From Gammaproteobacteria bacterium (lineage in GTDB: Bacteria; Gemmatimonadota; Gemmatimonadetes; Longimicrobiales; Gaopeijiaceae): a DNA stretch of 14,221 nucleotides. Location: assembly GCA_009843625.1 (NCBI GenBank), contig VYDD01000075.1, positions 1 through 14,221 on the forward strand, given 5' to 3'. Shown piece by piece: positions 1-8,800 of the stretch. The translations under genes and the position numbers were made by a program. Below the pieces are notes generated by a model. The model was given only the letters and a program-made list of their open reading frames with translations. It did no database searches and was not told where the DNA came from. Positions within the stretch are counted from its first letter, which is position 1. Every line of letters begins with the position of its first letter.

Positions 1-3000
1 TGAGATTCCTCCGGGGTCGGTGTTCCTTGCGCCGGTGTCCCGAATCTCCGAATCGACGATGGCGTGCCCAAAGGCTTCGCTCTGCGCTCTCCATATCCTC
101 CAGAGGTTCTGACCGGAGAGCGTCAGATTGAGCCGGGAGGCACCGAGTCTCGCGGCCATTTCACCTGAAAAACTGTGACTCAGCGACACGCTGCGCATGG
201 TGAGCTGGGAGGCGTCGAAGATCCCCGACGGGTTGACTTCCCCGATCTCGTCGTAGCCGAGGAAGATCGGATCGGTCTTCTCGTTGATCGCCCTTGTGTT
301 TCGGAAGAAAAGGTGCGAGCCCGCCGTGATCCCGTCCACCATGGTGTGCCCGCCCACGTATTGTAAGTCGACATAAAAGCGTGTGTTGTCCAGGAACGAC
401 ACGGTCGCGTTGAAAGCCATTTCGCGTGTTGGAACGGTCGAGCCCCGGTAGACCTCGGGTGCGGTCTCTCCGCTGGTGCACGGCACAGGAGGACCTCCTC
501 CGCGGGTGATTCGGGTGCCCGGCGCTGCGATCGGACCGCTTTCGCACATCACGTTCGTCGCGCGCGCCTGCAAGCCTGTGCCCACGATGTCGGACGACAC
601 CACGACAGGCAGGAAAATGGACCCAAGCGGGAAGCCCACTGCGTGGCGCTGGCCCGTCCACCCGGTTGTAAAGTTCCGCCCGAACACCGGAATCGGGTCC
701 AATCCCCCCAGATCGAGCACCTCATTCCTGTTCGTGTGGAGCGCCAGGCCGAACTCGACCCCCACGGTCGAACCCTGGTATGCATCCACGTTGAGCCCGA
801 GTTCGAATCCCGTGTTCTGAATCTCTCCGATATTCCTGAGCTGGGAGCCGGGAAAGCCGGTCGAGGGCTTAACCGGAACGCTGATCAGGGCGTTTGTCCG
901 CCTTTGGTCGTAGTAGGTAAACTCGAGACCGACTCGGTCGTTGAAGAGCCCGGCGTCGAAGCCGATCTCGGTCTCCACGCCAACCTCGGGTTGCACGTCG
1001 GAGTTTCCGATCGTCAAGGGAGTCACGCCGCCCGCGCCCTGGTATCCCGGCTCCGGATTGTAGAGCCTCACCGCTGCGAACTGATCGGGCTGCTGTCCGG
1101 CTTTCCCCCAGGCTGTCCGGAGCCGCAGCGAGTTGATCCAGTCCAAACCCTCAAGCGCGGACTCCTCCGAGACAACCCAACTCGCGCTCAGCTTCGGATA
1201 GACTACGAAGTCGTAGTCTGCCCCGAAGGCGGAGTTGTCGTCCCCTCGAAGAGCACCGGTCAGGAAGATTCGGTTCTGCCAGGACATCTGCTCCTGAACA
1301 TACATCCCGATGGTCTTGTTGCTGGAAAAGCCATCGGACGTCTCTCGGGTTTCTCCCGCGGAGATCGTCTCGAGACTGGGCACCGCGAAGCGTGAGCCAC
1401 GCCCCGCGAGCCACTCCGAGGACCGCTCGTAGTACTGGGCACCGGACGATGTCGCCAGCGAGAGCCCGGGTACAGGCTCGTAGGTCAACGTACCGGAGTA
1501 GTCGAAGCTGTAATTGTCGGTGTTGCGAAACTCGAGCCTCTTGTCGCCCTGACGGCCGCTGATGCCAACCCGCCCCGACGAGTGGCGATTGAGCCGGAAA
1601 CCGTTCGTCTCCGCTTGGTCCAGTCCCACGACCAACCGGTGGGTGAGCCACTCGAATGGGCGATGCGTGGCCGTTAGCGTATAGATGCTGCGATAGACTT
1701 TCTGCCCGGAATCGAGCAACTCGTCGTACAGGTCCGGCAGATACGCGATATAGCCGCGGAAAGCACCATCCAGCGCGTTGGGCGTCCCTGTACCGATCTC
1801 GCATCCACCTCCAGGGCAGGACCAGTGGAACCCTGTGACACGCGCGGGCTGGCGCCCCGTCGTGGTGTGCAGTTCGGAGCGAATCCCCCCGAAGCCGAAG
1901 TCCACCGTCAGGTCCTCGCGGGGCAGCCAGTTGAGGTTCGCACGTGCGTCCAGCCTGTTGTTGGTATTGTTTGGGACGGGTCCTTCATCAAAGTCCCAGC
2001 CCAGCGTGAAATGATACCGGACCGCGTCGGTGCCTCCCGAGACGGTACCGACGCTTCCAAGAGGCATCCCGACCTGGAAGTGCTCCATGCCGTGGACCTC
2101 GTAGTCGCGCTTGAAGACGTTCACTTCCACGATCTCACCGGGAGTGCACGGATCCGTCCCGCGGCCGGTGCAGGTGTAGAAACTTCCCGGCCAGTGCTCC
2201 TTGGGATCCCGATACCAGTTCTGCCCGACCTTCGACGTCAGAGTGAAGACGGGGGCGCCCCGAGCGCCTCGCTTGGTGATGATGTTGATGACCCCGTTCG
2301 ACGCCTCCGTCCCGTAGAGCGTAGCCGCCGCCGGACCCTTGATGATCTCAACGGACTCGATGAGTTCCGGGCTGATGTCGTTCAGCCGCGTGGACGGACT
2401 CTGCGTGCCCACGCCGAGGGACCCTTCGGCCCCCGGACCGCCGCTGTTCACCCGGACACCGTCGATGTAGATGAGTGGCTGCCCCGAGAGGACCATGGAT
2501 CCGGCTCCCCGGATGCGTATGTTGTTGCCGCCGCCGACGTGGCCGCCGCCGTAGGCCACGTTCACCCCCGGAACGGCGCCCCCCAGCATGGTCTCGAAGT
2601 TGTCCCGGGGAGCGATCACCTGCGTTTCGGCCACCGGGAGGGATCCGACCGTGGTCCCGAGGGAACGGGCCTGCTGCTCCCCTGCCGTCCCGGTAACCAC
2701 GATCTCATCGAGGTTGATGGCCGTTTCGACCAGGAGGAAGTTCACCTCCGTGGGGGCATCGGCTGTCACCGTGACCGCCTGTTCCACGGTGCGGCGCCCG
2801 ATCAGCGCCGCCGTAAAGACGACGTCCCCCACCGGGACGTTCAGGAGAATGAATCTGCCGTCGTTGTTCGTGGCCCCATTGATGTCTGTGCCTTGTACCT
2901 GGATCTCGACGCCGCTCAGGGGGACCAGGGTGTTCGCGTCCGAGACCAGGCCGGTTACTGTTGCGGTGTTCTGCGCCGCCGCGATGCCGGGCACCAGCAG

Positions 3001-3096
3001 GGGCAGACACGCCACCAGTGTCGACATACATCGCGCGGATTTCCGCAGAGACGTCCAGTTGGCGCCTACGCTTTGAAGACAGGATTCGAGCATCAT
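1..3096 (-). CDS. SusC/RagA-family TonB-dependent outer-membrane receptor (3' end beyond window)
   Basis: There are 1032 codons without a stop before the left edge, so the C-terminus (probably a few tens of residues including the last beta strand) is missing. Reading order: a signal peptide with a long n-region and hydrophobic core ending in AAAQ near residue 42; a carboxypeptidase-regulatory-like beta-sandwich (about 43-125: TVTGLVSDANT, DGRFILLNVPVG); a short segment with EIVVTG; a plug domain containing PLIYIDGVRVNS and the SusC/RagA signature GPAAATLYGTEASNGVINII; then a large beta-barrel rich in aromatic strands. The family imports large ligands such as oligosaccharides or peptides through the outer membrane, powered by TonB-ExbBD, usually with a SusD-like lipoprotein encoded next to it; here that would be past the left edge. 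The start is ATGATG at 3096/3093; an AGGAGG at 3104-3099 sits 2 nt from the first ATG and 5 nt from the second, so the second ATG may be the one used. The substrate cannot be told from sequence. Family call is firm. Confidence 0.93.
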   Translation of the reverse strand, partial: MMLESCLQSVGANWTSLRKSARCMSTLVACLPLLVPGIAAAQNTATVTGLVSDANTLVPLSGVEIQVQGTDINGATNNDGRFILLNVPVGDVVFTAALIGRRTVEQAVTVTADAPTEVNFLLVETAINLDEIVVTGTAGEQQARSLGTTVGSLPVAETQVIAPRDNFETMLGGAVPGVNVAYGGGHVGGGNNIRIRGAGSMVLSGQPLIYIDGVRVNSGGPGAEGSLGVGTQSPSTRLNDISPELIESVEIIKGPAAATLYGTEASNGVINIITKRGARGAPVFTLTSKVGQNWYRDPKEHWPGSFYTCTGRGTDPCTPGEIVEVNVFKRDYEVHGMEHFQVGMPLGSVGTVSGGTDAVRYHFTLGWDFDEGPVPNNTNNRLDARANLNWLPREDLTVDFGFGGIRSELHTTTGRQPARVTGFHWSCPGGGCEIGTGTPNALDGAFRGYIAYLPDLYDELLDSGQKVYRSIYTLTATHRPFEWLTHRLVVGLDQAETNGFRLNRHSSGRVGISGRQGDKRLEFRNTDNYSFDYSGTLTYEPVPGLSLATSSGAQYYERSSEWLAGRGSRFAVPSLETISAGETRETSDGFSSNKTIGMYVQEQMSWQNRIFLTGALRGDDNSAFGADYDFVVYPKLSASWVVSEESALEGLDWINSLRLRTAWGKAGQQPDQFAAVRLYNPEPGYQGAGGVTPLTIGNSDVQPEVGVETEIGFDAGLFNDRVGLEFTYYDQRRTNALISVPVKPSTGFPGSQLRNIGEIQNTGFELGLNVDAYQGSTVGVEFGLALHTNRNEVLDLGGLDPIPVFGRNFTTGWTGQRHAVGFPLGSIFLPVVVSSDIVGTGLQARATNVMCESGPIAAPGTRITRGGGPPVPCTSGETAPEVYRGSTVPTREMAFNATVSFLDNTRFYVDLQYVGGHTMVDGITAGSHLFFRNTRAINEKTDPIFLGYDEIGEVNPSGIFDASQLTMRSVSLSHSFSGEMAARLGASRLNLTLSGQNLWRIWRAQSEAFGHAIVDSEIRDTGARNTDPGGIS

Positions 3097-3098
3097 GA

Positions 3099-3104
3099 CC
3101 TCCT
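3099..3104 (-). promoter_or_regulatory. Shine-Dalgarno of the TonB receptor gene
   Basis: A perfect AGGAGG on the minus strand. It lies 2 nt before the ATG at 3096 and 5 nt before the ATG at 3093. The spacing favours the second of the two adjacent ATGs. Confidence 0.7.
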
Positions 3105-3174
3105 CGCACATCGCGATTTCGGGGAGACTTGACTTGAGGGAGGCCCCCTCAGAGACGTTGCACTACGCTATCCA

Positions 3175-4203
3175 TCAACGAGCATTCGCACGGGGATCAT
3201 CGGCGCTGACCAGCCGCCGGAAATCCGGGTTCTCGTGTAGAGTCTCGAAGTTGCGGTCGCGGGGCAGGGTGCGCATGCGACCGGGGTTCAGCTCGACTGC
3301 GTTGCGGAGCGACTCCAGCGCATCCGCGTCCCGTCCCATACGGGCCTGCACAGCCGCCAGTGCCACCCACGCGTTGTCGTTCTCCGGCGACTTGTCACGC
3401 GCGGCGGTGGCGGTGGCCAGGGCCTCTTCCAGGTTCCCTTGCGCCATGCTTGCGTTGGCGTTGCGCACCATCTGACCGGACCGGAAGAGGTTGAGCACGC
3501 GCCGGAGCTCCTCCAGCGGCCTGGCATGGTCGTCCACCCGGATATCCACGACCCGGTCGCTGAACCCGCCGCTGCCGGTACGCGGAGCCACCACCAGAAT
3601 GGCGCCCGACTGCTTGCCGCGCGCGTCCCCGCCCGCGGCCTCGGCGGCGTCGAGCGCGTCCATCAGCCGTTCCGCCAACGCGCCGCTGGACGCTTCGAAG
3701 GAGGCCGCCATGGCGTCGACCACCTCGGGACCGACGAGGATATTGCCCTGGGCGCAGTAGTCCCGACCGCAGCGGTGACCCTTCCAGTCGCTGGCGCCGG
3801 TTCCGGTCCAGGCCGCCGTGCGGCCTTCCATGTCGAGAATCGCCACCTGCCGCCGGTCACGCCCCTCGTCGCTCGCCACCATCATGTCGAGCGCCTCCTG
3901 GGGACTGTAGCCGCGCTCGATCAGGTCGACGCCGATCGCGCCGTACATGGGGTTGGCGGACGCCTGGTGCGCGATGACCGCCACGCCGCCCTTTGCGTGC
4001 ATGGCCCGGTTGCCGGCCGCGAAGGCCTTGGACTGGACGCCCATGCCGAGTTCACCGGTGCCCGGGTCGCGAGCGATAATGGAGTAGGTTGCCAGATAGT
4101 CGGGATCTGCCTCCTGCGCGGATGCATCGGTCGCCGTCCAGGACGGCAGCAGGACGACGACGACGAGGGCCGTGATGGGGGAGAGAAGGGTGCCTGCCTT
4201 CAT
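3175..4203 (-). CDS. Secreted DUF1028 protein (Ntn-hydrolase-like) with C-terminal TPR region
   Basis: 342 residues. Residues 1-30 form a signal peptide (hydrophobic ITALVVVVLLP, end at ASAQ). Residues 37-245 match DUF1028: ATYSIIARDPGTGELGMGVQS, then AVIAHQASANPMYGAIGVDL, GYSPQEALD, QVAILDMEG, QGNILVG and the late GAILVVAPR. Residues 250-330 contain two TPR-like helical pairs (GNLEEALATATAARDKSPEN; GRDADALESLRNAVELNPG). DUF1028 proteins are structurally Ntn-hydrolase-like; their substrate is not established, and Thr39 being the nucleophile is my inference. The frame stays open upstream to 4482, but I chose ATG 4203 because GGAGGT lies 5 nt before it, the signal peptide begins there, and the upstream extension is a decayed membrane-protein gene. 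It ends 78 nt before the TonB receptor start on the same strand, so the two may be co-transcribed and linked to periplasmic peptide or nutrient use. Confidence 0.9.
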   Translation of the reverse strand: MKAGTLLSPITALVVVVLLPSWTATDASAQEADPDYLATYSIIARDPGTGELGMGVQSKAFAAGNRAMHAKGGVAVIAHQASANPMYGAIGVDLIERGYSPQEALDMMVASDEGRDRRQVAILDMEGRTAAWTGTGASDWKGHRCGRDYCAQGNILVGPEVVDAMAASFEASSGALAERLMDALDAAEAAGGDARGKQSGAILVVAPRTGSGGFSDRVVDIRVDDHARPLEELRRVLNLFRSGQMVRNANASMAQGNLEEALATATAARDKSPENDNAWVALAAVQARMGRDADALESLRNAVELNPGRMRTLPRDRNFETLHENPDFRRLVSADDPRANAR

Positions 4204-4208
4204 CGTGG

Positions 4209-4214
4209 ACCTCC
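4209..4214 (-). promoter_or_regulatory. Shine-Dalgarno deciding the DUF1028 start
   Basis: GGAGGT on the minus strand, 5 nt upstream of ATG 4203. It decides this start over the much longer open frame that reaches 4482. Confidence 0.7.
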
Positions 4215-4248
4215 AGGGTCGAGAGTGGCTCGGGTACCGCGATTCACG

Positions 4249-4472
4249 CCCTGCGCGAAAGGTCAGGTGCTTCCCGAGAACGATCGGGAGTCCCTTGAGG
4301 ACGAGCCGGTGCCAAGAGCGCACCGGTAGACGTCCATGAGGGACGCCGACTCCGGCTTGCCGGCCGAGGACAGGTAGCTGGTGCCCGCTGTCAGGGTGAA
4401 GGGAACGGCGACTGCAGCGTTGACGTTGACGAACGACCGGCAGGCGGACACCGGGAGGGCCACCATCGTCAC
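4249..4472 (-). pseudogene. Decayed, frameshifted 3' remnant of a TIGR02206/YwaF-type membrane protein gene (copy 2)
   Basis: The first part, read from 4472, gives SFVNVNAAVAVPFTLTAGTS, then YLSSAGKPESASLMDVY. A one-base loss near 4330 then moves the similarity into the next frame, which gives SWHRLVLKGLPIVLGKHLTF. Aligned with the neighbouring remnant (GTNYLYIVEKPESASLMDIF, then WYLLVLEGLLLVIVVGMYLP), residue-by-residue similarity continues across the frameshift. This corresponds to the last two membrane segments of the TIGR02206 integral membrane family. Several hydrophobic residues have become polar, there is no stop of its own, and its second frame runs straight into the DUF1028 frame. 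It is therefore a dead gene end. The family assignment is from memory of the kPE..sLmD and PWPWY pattern. Confidence 0.65.
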
Positions 4473-4561
4473 CGGGTGGCACAGCTCAGATTAGCGCTGC
4501 TGGCCACCAACGGAAAGGGGAAACCAGGCTCGACGCCGCGGCTTGCGGCGCCGAATGGCCC

Positions 4562-4762
4562 TCAGGCTCTGCGCAGGCCCGCGAAGGGCAGGTACATCCC
4601 AACGACGATGACCAGCAGGAGCCCCTCGAGTACCAGCAGGTACCACGGCCATTCCGGGAAGATGTCCATGAGCGACGCGGACTCCGGTTTCTCCACGATG
4701 TACAGGTAGTTCGTGCCCACGAACAGGTTGAAGACGAAGATGACCGCCGCGTAGGCGGACGG
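4562..4762 (-). pseudogene. C-terminal remnant of a TIGR02206/YwaF-type integral membrane protein (copy 1)
   Basis: A 66-codon open stretch follows a TAG at 4765-4763 and ends at TGA 4564-4562, with no plausible start. It encodes two hydrophobic segments: AAVIFVFNLFVGTNYLYIVE, and after a loop with KPESASLMDIFPEWPWY, LLVLEGLLLVIVVGMYLPF. The NYLY, KPE, LMD and PWPWY pattern is the conserved C-terminal end of the TIGR02206/YwaF family of about 230-residue, multi-pass membrane proteins of unknown function. The N-terminal two thirds are absent; the next sequence upstream is unrelated and then the NYN gene. A second, more decayed copy of the same end follows at 4249-4472, so this looks like a tandem gene pair that collapsed. 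A very short expressed peptide cannot be excluded. Confidence 0.7.
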
Positions 4763-4765
4763 CTA

Positions 4766-4992
4766 ACGGCCAACATCCCGGCAGGAGATCACGTAAGTCT
4801 AATCAGGGCTGCACGATCTGCCACTCTTGCCGTTGGGCCGCGACGGGTTCGACCGTGCGCCAATAGCTGGAAATCCGCCATTGAGTGGCGGGAATTTGCG
4901 AGCATCGCCGACGGACTTTCCGGGGCGATGCGTGCACGGGTTGCCGGAGGGCGGGCATCCCGCCGTGCCCATGATCCGCCGAGAAGAACAAC
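4766..4992. other. Gene-free stretch between the membrane-protein remnant and the NYN gene
   Basis: About 230 nt with no convincing coding sequence. A 62-codon open frame from a TTG has no ribosome-binding site, no recognisable motif and unusual composition. I see no RNA gene or terminator. It may be worn-down sequence left by loss of the 5' part of the TIGR02206-type gene. Confidence 0.5.
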
Positions 4993-5628
4993 CTACGATC
5001 TATCCCGCTTCACGCGGTAGTCCCGCCGGTCCAAGCACTGATCATAGAGGGCTCGGTCGATCCTGATCCAGTCGGTCTTGTTGATCCCCCTGCGGTTGCG
5101 GATAGCGGGGCTGTAGGGGAAGGCGCTCGCGATCTTGATCCACCGCCGCTGCTGCCGGGAGATTACTCGAATCTCCTCGGCGACCTCCGAAAGGTCCTGA
5201 TCCTGGCTGAAGACGAGGGCCACGTCGTAGTCGCGGCGCTGGGCGAGCGAGATCACGTCGAGTGCGATCCGTACGTCGATCCCCTTTTCCTCGCCGGTCA
5301 GAAACGAGTGTTGTGTGCCGTCTGGCAGGGACACCCTGCGGTTGCGGTAGCGGAGCGGCCTGCTGTACACGACCACGCCACGCCGCCCCATCGCCCCAAG
5401 CTTGTGGGTCCAGAACGAGTGCCACTTGGGATCGTCGCCTACGTCGGGGATCCCGGTGTAGAAGCGCACTTGGGCCAGCGTCCAGTCCCGCCTCGCGCAA
5501 ACCTGCTCCGCGAGCGCGGCAACGTCGTAGTTGGGGTAGGTGTAGCCGAACGCTTCGCGAGCGGCGTGAAACAGGTTCTGGCCGTCCACGAAGGCGACGG
5601 CGCGCTTTAGGGAAGGTTCGCCGTTCAA
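4993..5628 (-). CDS. NYN-domain (PIN-like, LabA/DUF88-type) ribonuclease
   Basis: 211 residues, nearly all one NYN domain. The metal-binding acidic residues of the family are visible: Asp15 in AVAFVDGQNLF, Asp118 and Asp124 in EEKGIDVRIALD, and Asp143/Asp145 in VFSQDQDLSEV. The C-terminal part is basic (RRWIKIASAFPYSPAIRNRR), fitting RNA binding. NYN proteins are PIN-like, metal-dependent RNases, some found in toxin or defence settings. The only start consistent with the domain is TTG 5628, since the core strand begins a few residues later; no clear Shine-Dalgarno precedes it. A strong intrinsic terminator ends only about 13 nt before this start, so expression would need read-through or relief of termination. 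It lies downstream of the helicase gene, but the terminator argues that it is a separate unit. Target RNA is unknown. Confidence 0.88.
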   Translation of the reverse strand: MNGEPSLKRAVAFVDGQNLFHAAREAFGYTYPNYDVAALAEQVCARRDWTLAQVRFYTGIPDVGDDPKWHSFWTHKLGAMGRRGVVVYSRPLRYRNRRVSLPDGTQHSFLTGEEKGIDVRIALDVISLAQRRDYDVALVFSQDQDLSEVAEEIRVISRQQRRWIKIASAFPYSPAIRNRRGINKTDWIRIDRALYDQCLDRRDYRVKRDRS

Positions 5629-5641
5629 CTCTCGGATCCGG

Positions 5642-5684
5642 AAAAAATAACCCCGCCCGAGGCCTTTCGGCGTGTCGGGCGGGG
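5642..5684 (-). terminator. Intrinsic terminator, in the NYN leader and after the helicase gene
   Basis: On the minus strand a perfect 10-bp stem (CCCCGCCCGA pairing with TCGGGCGGGG, arms 5684-5675 and 5660-5651) encloses a 14-nt loop. The loop can itself form GCC-GAAA-GGC with a GNRA tetraloop. TTATTTTTT follows directly (5650-5642). On the plus strand no T-run follows, so it works in the direction of the genes. It lies 130 nt past the helicase stop and about 13 nt before the NYN start. It can end the defence operon transcript; because a promoter-like site sits just upstream, it may also act as an attenuator for NYN. Confidence 0.88.
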
Positions 5685-5700
5685 AGCAAGTATGCCAAGG

Positions 5701-5728
5701 ATACTACACCCCGATCGGCTGCCGTCAA
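5701..5728 (-). promoter_or_regulatory. Sigma70-like promoter for the NYN gene
   Basis: TTGACG (5728-5723) and TAGTAT (5706-5701) are separated by 16 nt on the minus strand. Transcription would begin near 5694, about 10 nt before the terminator stem, giving either an RNA of about 50 nt or, with read-through, the NYN message. Both boxes are near consensus, but no experimental support exists and promoter patterns in this lineage may differ. Confidence 0.45.
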
Positions 5729-5814
5729 TCCCTGTGGTGCCGCGAACCGGCACCGATCGCGCTCGGCTGACACTGATTCGACTCTCGGATGACGCTTGGA
5801 GAACCGGCGGCGAG

Positions 5815-8800
5815 CTACCCTCTCGCTGCCGCTTGATACCGCCGCAACACCTCCATACCCTCTTCCTTCAGGCCGTTCAGGGTTCGGGTGAGGACTGCAT
5901 CCGGCTTGCCCTCCAGCGATTGCCGGTACGGGTCGGAAGACGACATCGGGGGCATGTTGCCGCCAGCCACCTTGATCAGGGCTGGATACGGCACGCCCTT
6001 GCTCCGGAACCGGTCGAGGCCGCCGTCCGCGAACGCGAACAACCCGTCACGGACCTCGAAGATGTGTGCGCTCTGGAGGAGAATCCGGCGAGCCTCCTCG
6101 CGCAGGCCGCGAAGCTTGGCCCTCCGCATTCGACGCGAAACCGCGGCGGCCTCCTCCTCCGCGCGGGCGCGGGCTCGGCGAAGCACGTCGGAAGCGCGTT
6201 CCCGGTCTGAGTTGGACCAAGCGGCATCCCGCTGCTCCGCCGCCCTCTCGTACTCGGCAACATTGGCGATGTAGGAAACATCGTCGTTCTCCTTGACGAC
6301 GCAGACCGCGACGGGCGGAGGCCCGGAATCGTACAACACGAGAGCCGCCCCGGCCTCGGCGGGCGAGTCATCGGCGGACTCGGTGCCGGACGGCTCGGCG
6401 GCTTCGAGCAACAGATCGTCGAAGGTGGGATTCCCGTAGGTGAGAAGTTCCACCGTGGACGGGTGACGGTCGAACACGGACGGCCTGAAGGTGACAGCGC
6501 GGGCGTTTGAGCCGGGGCGGAGCCAGTAAGCCCCGTCAATCGTTCCGTGCGGTTGGAACCGGCGTCTCGTCGACTCTGAGTTCAGGAAGAGGCGTTCGAG
6601 GTCGGCGAGGGTCACGGGGCTCGCCGACTCGGCGGAGTCCGGGACGCTGTGGTCCACCAGTTCGTCCAGGTCGATCACTGCCTCTTCCTGGGACCCGGCC
6701 TGTGATTCGAGGTCTGAAACGGTGTCCCCGAAGGCGGCTTCCCGTTCGTGCGGCTCCATCATCGCCAGCTTCCCGATCGCCCGGCCCACGTTGTGCAGGA
6801 TCGGCTGAAGCGTGCCGACCACCTCCTCGAACCAGTCGATCCGGGCGCTGAGCCTCTCGTAGACCTTGGCTTCGACGGTGTCCTTGAAGAAGTAGTTGTG
6901 GACGTGGACCTCGTCGTGGCGCTGGCCGATCCGGTCGATGCGACCGATCCTCTGCTCGACCCTCATGGGGTTCCACGGCATGTCGTAGTTGATGAGCACG
7001 CCGCAGGTCTGAAGGTTGAGGCCCTCGCTTGCCGACTCGGTGCACAGCAGCAGCCTGATGGTCTCTCCCTTGCGGAACTCCTCCTTGATCGCCTCCTTGC
7101 TCCGGAGAATCCAGCGCTCGCCGTCCCACGACTCGCCGCCCCGCCCCGAATAGCATCCCACGCCCGAGCCGTAGACGGCGCGAAGGCTGTCGCGCAGGTA
7201 GTCCATGGTGTCGGTGTACTGCGTGAAGAGGATCGCGGAGTCGCGCGCCCGGAAGATCCGCCGCAACTGGTCCTTCAGGAACTCCAGCTTGGAGTCGATG
7301 GTGAGGGCGTCGAGCTCGCCGATGAAGTCGTCCAGGTATTCAAGTTCGATCCGGCGGGCTTTCGCATCCGGTGCGGCCATGTCCTCCGCGGCGTCGAGCC
7401 CGAGGTCGTCCTGTTCGAGATCCTCTTCGGAGAGCGTGCCGGAGACCTTGGCATCCGGATCGACAAGGAATTCGCGCCGCCGTCCCAGACTCGCACGCGC
7501 GGCATGGAACGAACTCGTCAGGCGGCGGCGGTACACGGTCATGACGAAGCCGAGTCCCTTCCGTTTTTCCTCGTAGATTCGGTAGAAGCGTGAGATGTAC
7601 TCCTCGATGCGGTCGTACAGATCCTGCTCGACCGGCGAGAACGCGATCCACTCGTTCGTCGGCTTCCGCCTAGGGACCCGTTCGGTCAGAATCCCGCGCT
7701 CCCTGTACCGGTGGAGGAGTCCGCGCCCGTTGCGCCAGACGAAGGTCCGGATCGGCGTATGGTGCCGGACCATCCTGCCCAGCACATTCCGGGCGGCCGT
7801 GTCGAGCGCCCGGACCTTCGCCGGGGCCTTGATGGTCTTGGGAAGGGCCTTGACGGCATTCCACGACACAGGTCCCAGCCTGCCCGACGCCGTCTCCTCG
7901 AACTTGGGATCGAGCCGCCCGCCGGTCTCGAAGTAGTCCCGCGTCATCTCCAGAAGGAACGACCAGTCCCTTTGGCCCGGAGGCGTTCGGAGTTCCTCGA
8001 AGAACCGGAGGAAATAATCCTCTCCGGCCCCCCAACGGCCCTCCAGCCCAAGCAGCTTCAGGAGATCCCACACTTCGACGGGATCCACCTGCATTGGCGT
8101 GGCGGTCAGCAGATAAAGGCAACGGGTCCGGTCCTTGAGGCCCCGGTGCTGCCCGTGTCCCGCGAGCAACTGTAGCAGGTGGTTGGGCCGCTGGGTGCGG
8201 GTCCCAAACTCCCTGCGGCGGGCGTGATGCGCCTCGTCCACGAGCACGAGGTCCCACTCGGCCTTCAGCACTTCGTCCCGGCGGTCCCTGCGCTTCGCCA
8301 GCTGGCTGGACACGATCAGGTGATCCGCCTGCTCCCAGGGCGAGCCGGTGACGGGCGTTTCCCCGCCGTGAACGTCGATCAGCGTCCCGCGTTCGTAGCG
8401 GGGAAAGTTCAGCGCGCACTTCTCCCAGAGTTCCTCCTGCCACTGCCGCACCACGCTGGCGGGTGCGAGGATCAGCGACCGGTGGACCCGTCCGGTGACG
8501 ATGAGTTGCCGTAGCGCCAGCCCGGCCTCGATCGTCTTGCCCAGTCCAACCTCGTCGCAGAAGAGAAAGCTCCTCGGAAACTGCTCGACCACCGCGTCGA
8601 TCACGCGGTTCTGGTGCGGCCAAGGGGTGACCGCGCCGGTTTCGATCCCGATCCGCGAGGCTCCGGGCATGAACGGGGCGTGGCGCAGGAAGCGGAAGGC
8701 CGTCCGTTCCTCCGGCGACGGCTGCCGTTCGAGGGGCTCAACGGTCGGGCGCTTGGCCGGGGCGCGCTTCAGGAGGTTATGGCGGACGGCGTCGGGCAAC

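Noticed and set aside
1825..3132. Long plus-strand open frame opposite the TonB receptor
   Set aside because: It is antisense to a clear receptor sequence, has low-complexity Arg/Pro/Gly composition and no recognisable domain; GC-rich genes produce such open antisense frames.
3136..3150. Small GAGGG/CCCTC hairpin between the DUF1028 and TonB genes
   Set aside because: Only 5 bp and no T-run follows on the minus strand, so no support for a terminator.
4204..4482. N-terminal extension of 93 residues on the DUF1028 protein
   Set aside because: The signal peptide and ribosome-binding site are at 4203-4214, and the extension is explained by the decayed TIGR02206-type gene end running into the frame.
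4534..4550. CGCCGC/GCGGCG hairpin after the membrane-protein remnant
   Set aside because: A 6-bp stem without a downstream T-run; typical of GC-rich sequence.
4803..4991. Possible 62-residue small protein beginning MFFSADHGHGG on the minus strand
   Set aside because: Its first codon is TTG, with no Shine-Dalgarno, no family resemblance and a start within 2 nt of the NYN stop; not enough for a gene.
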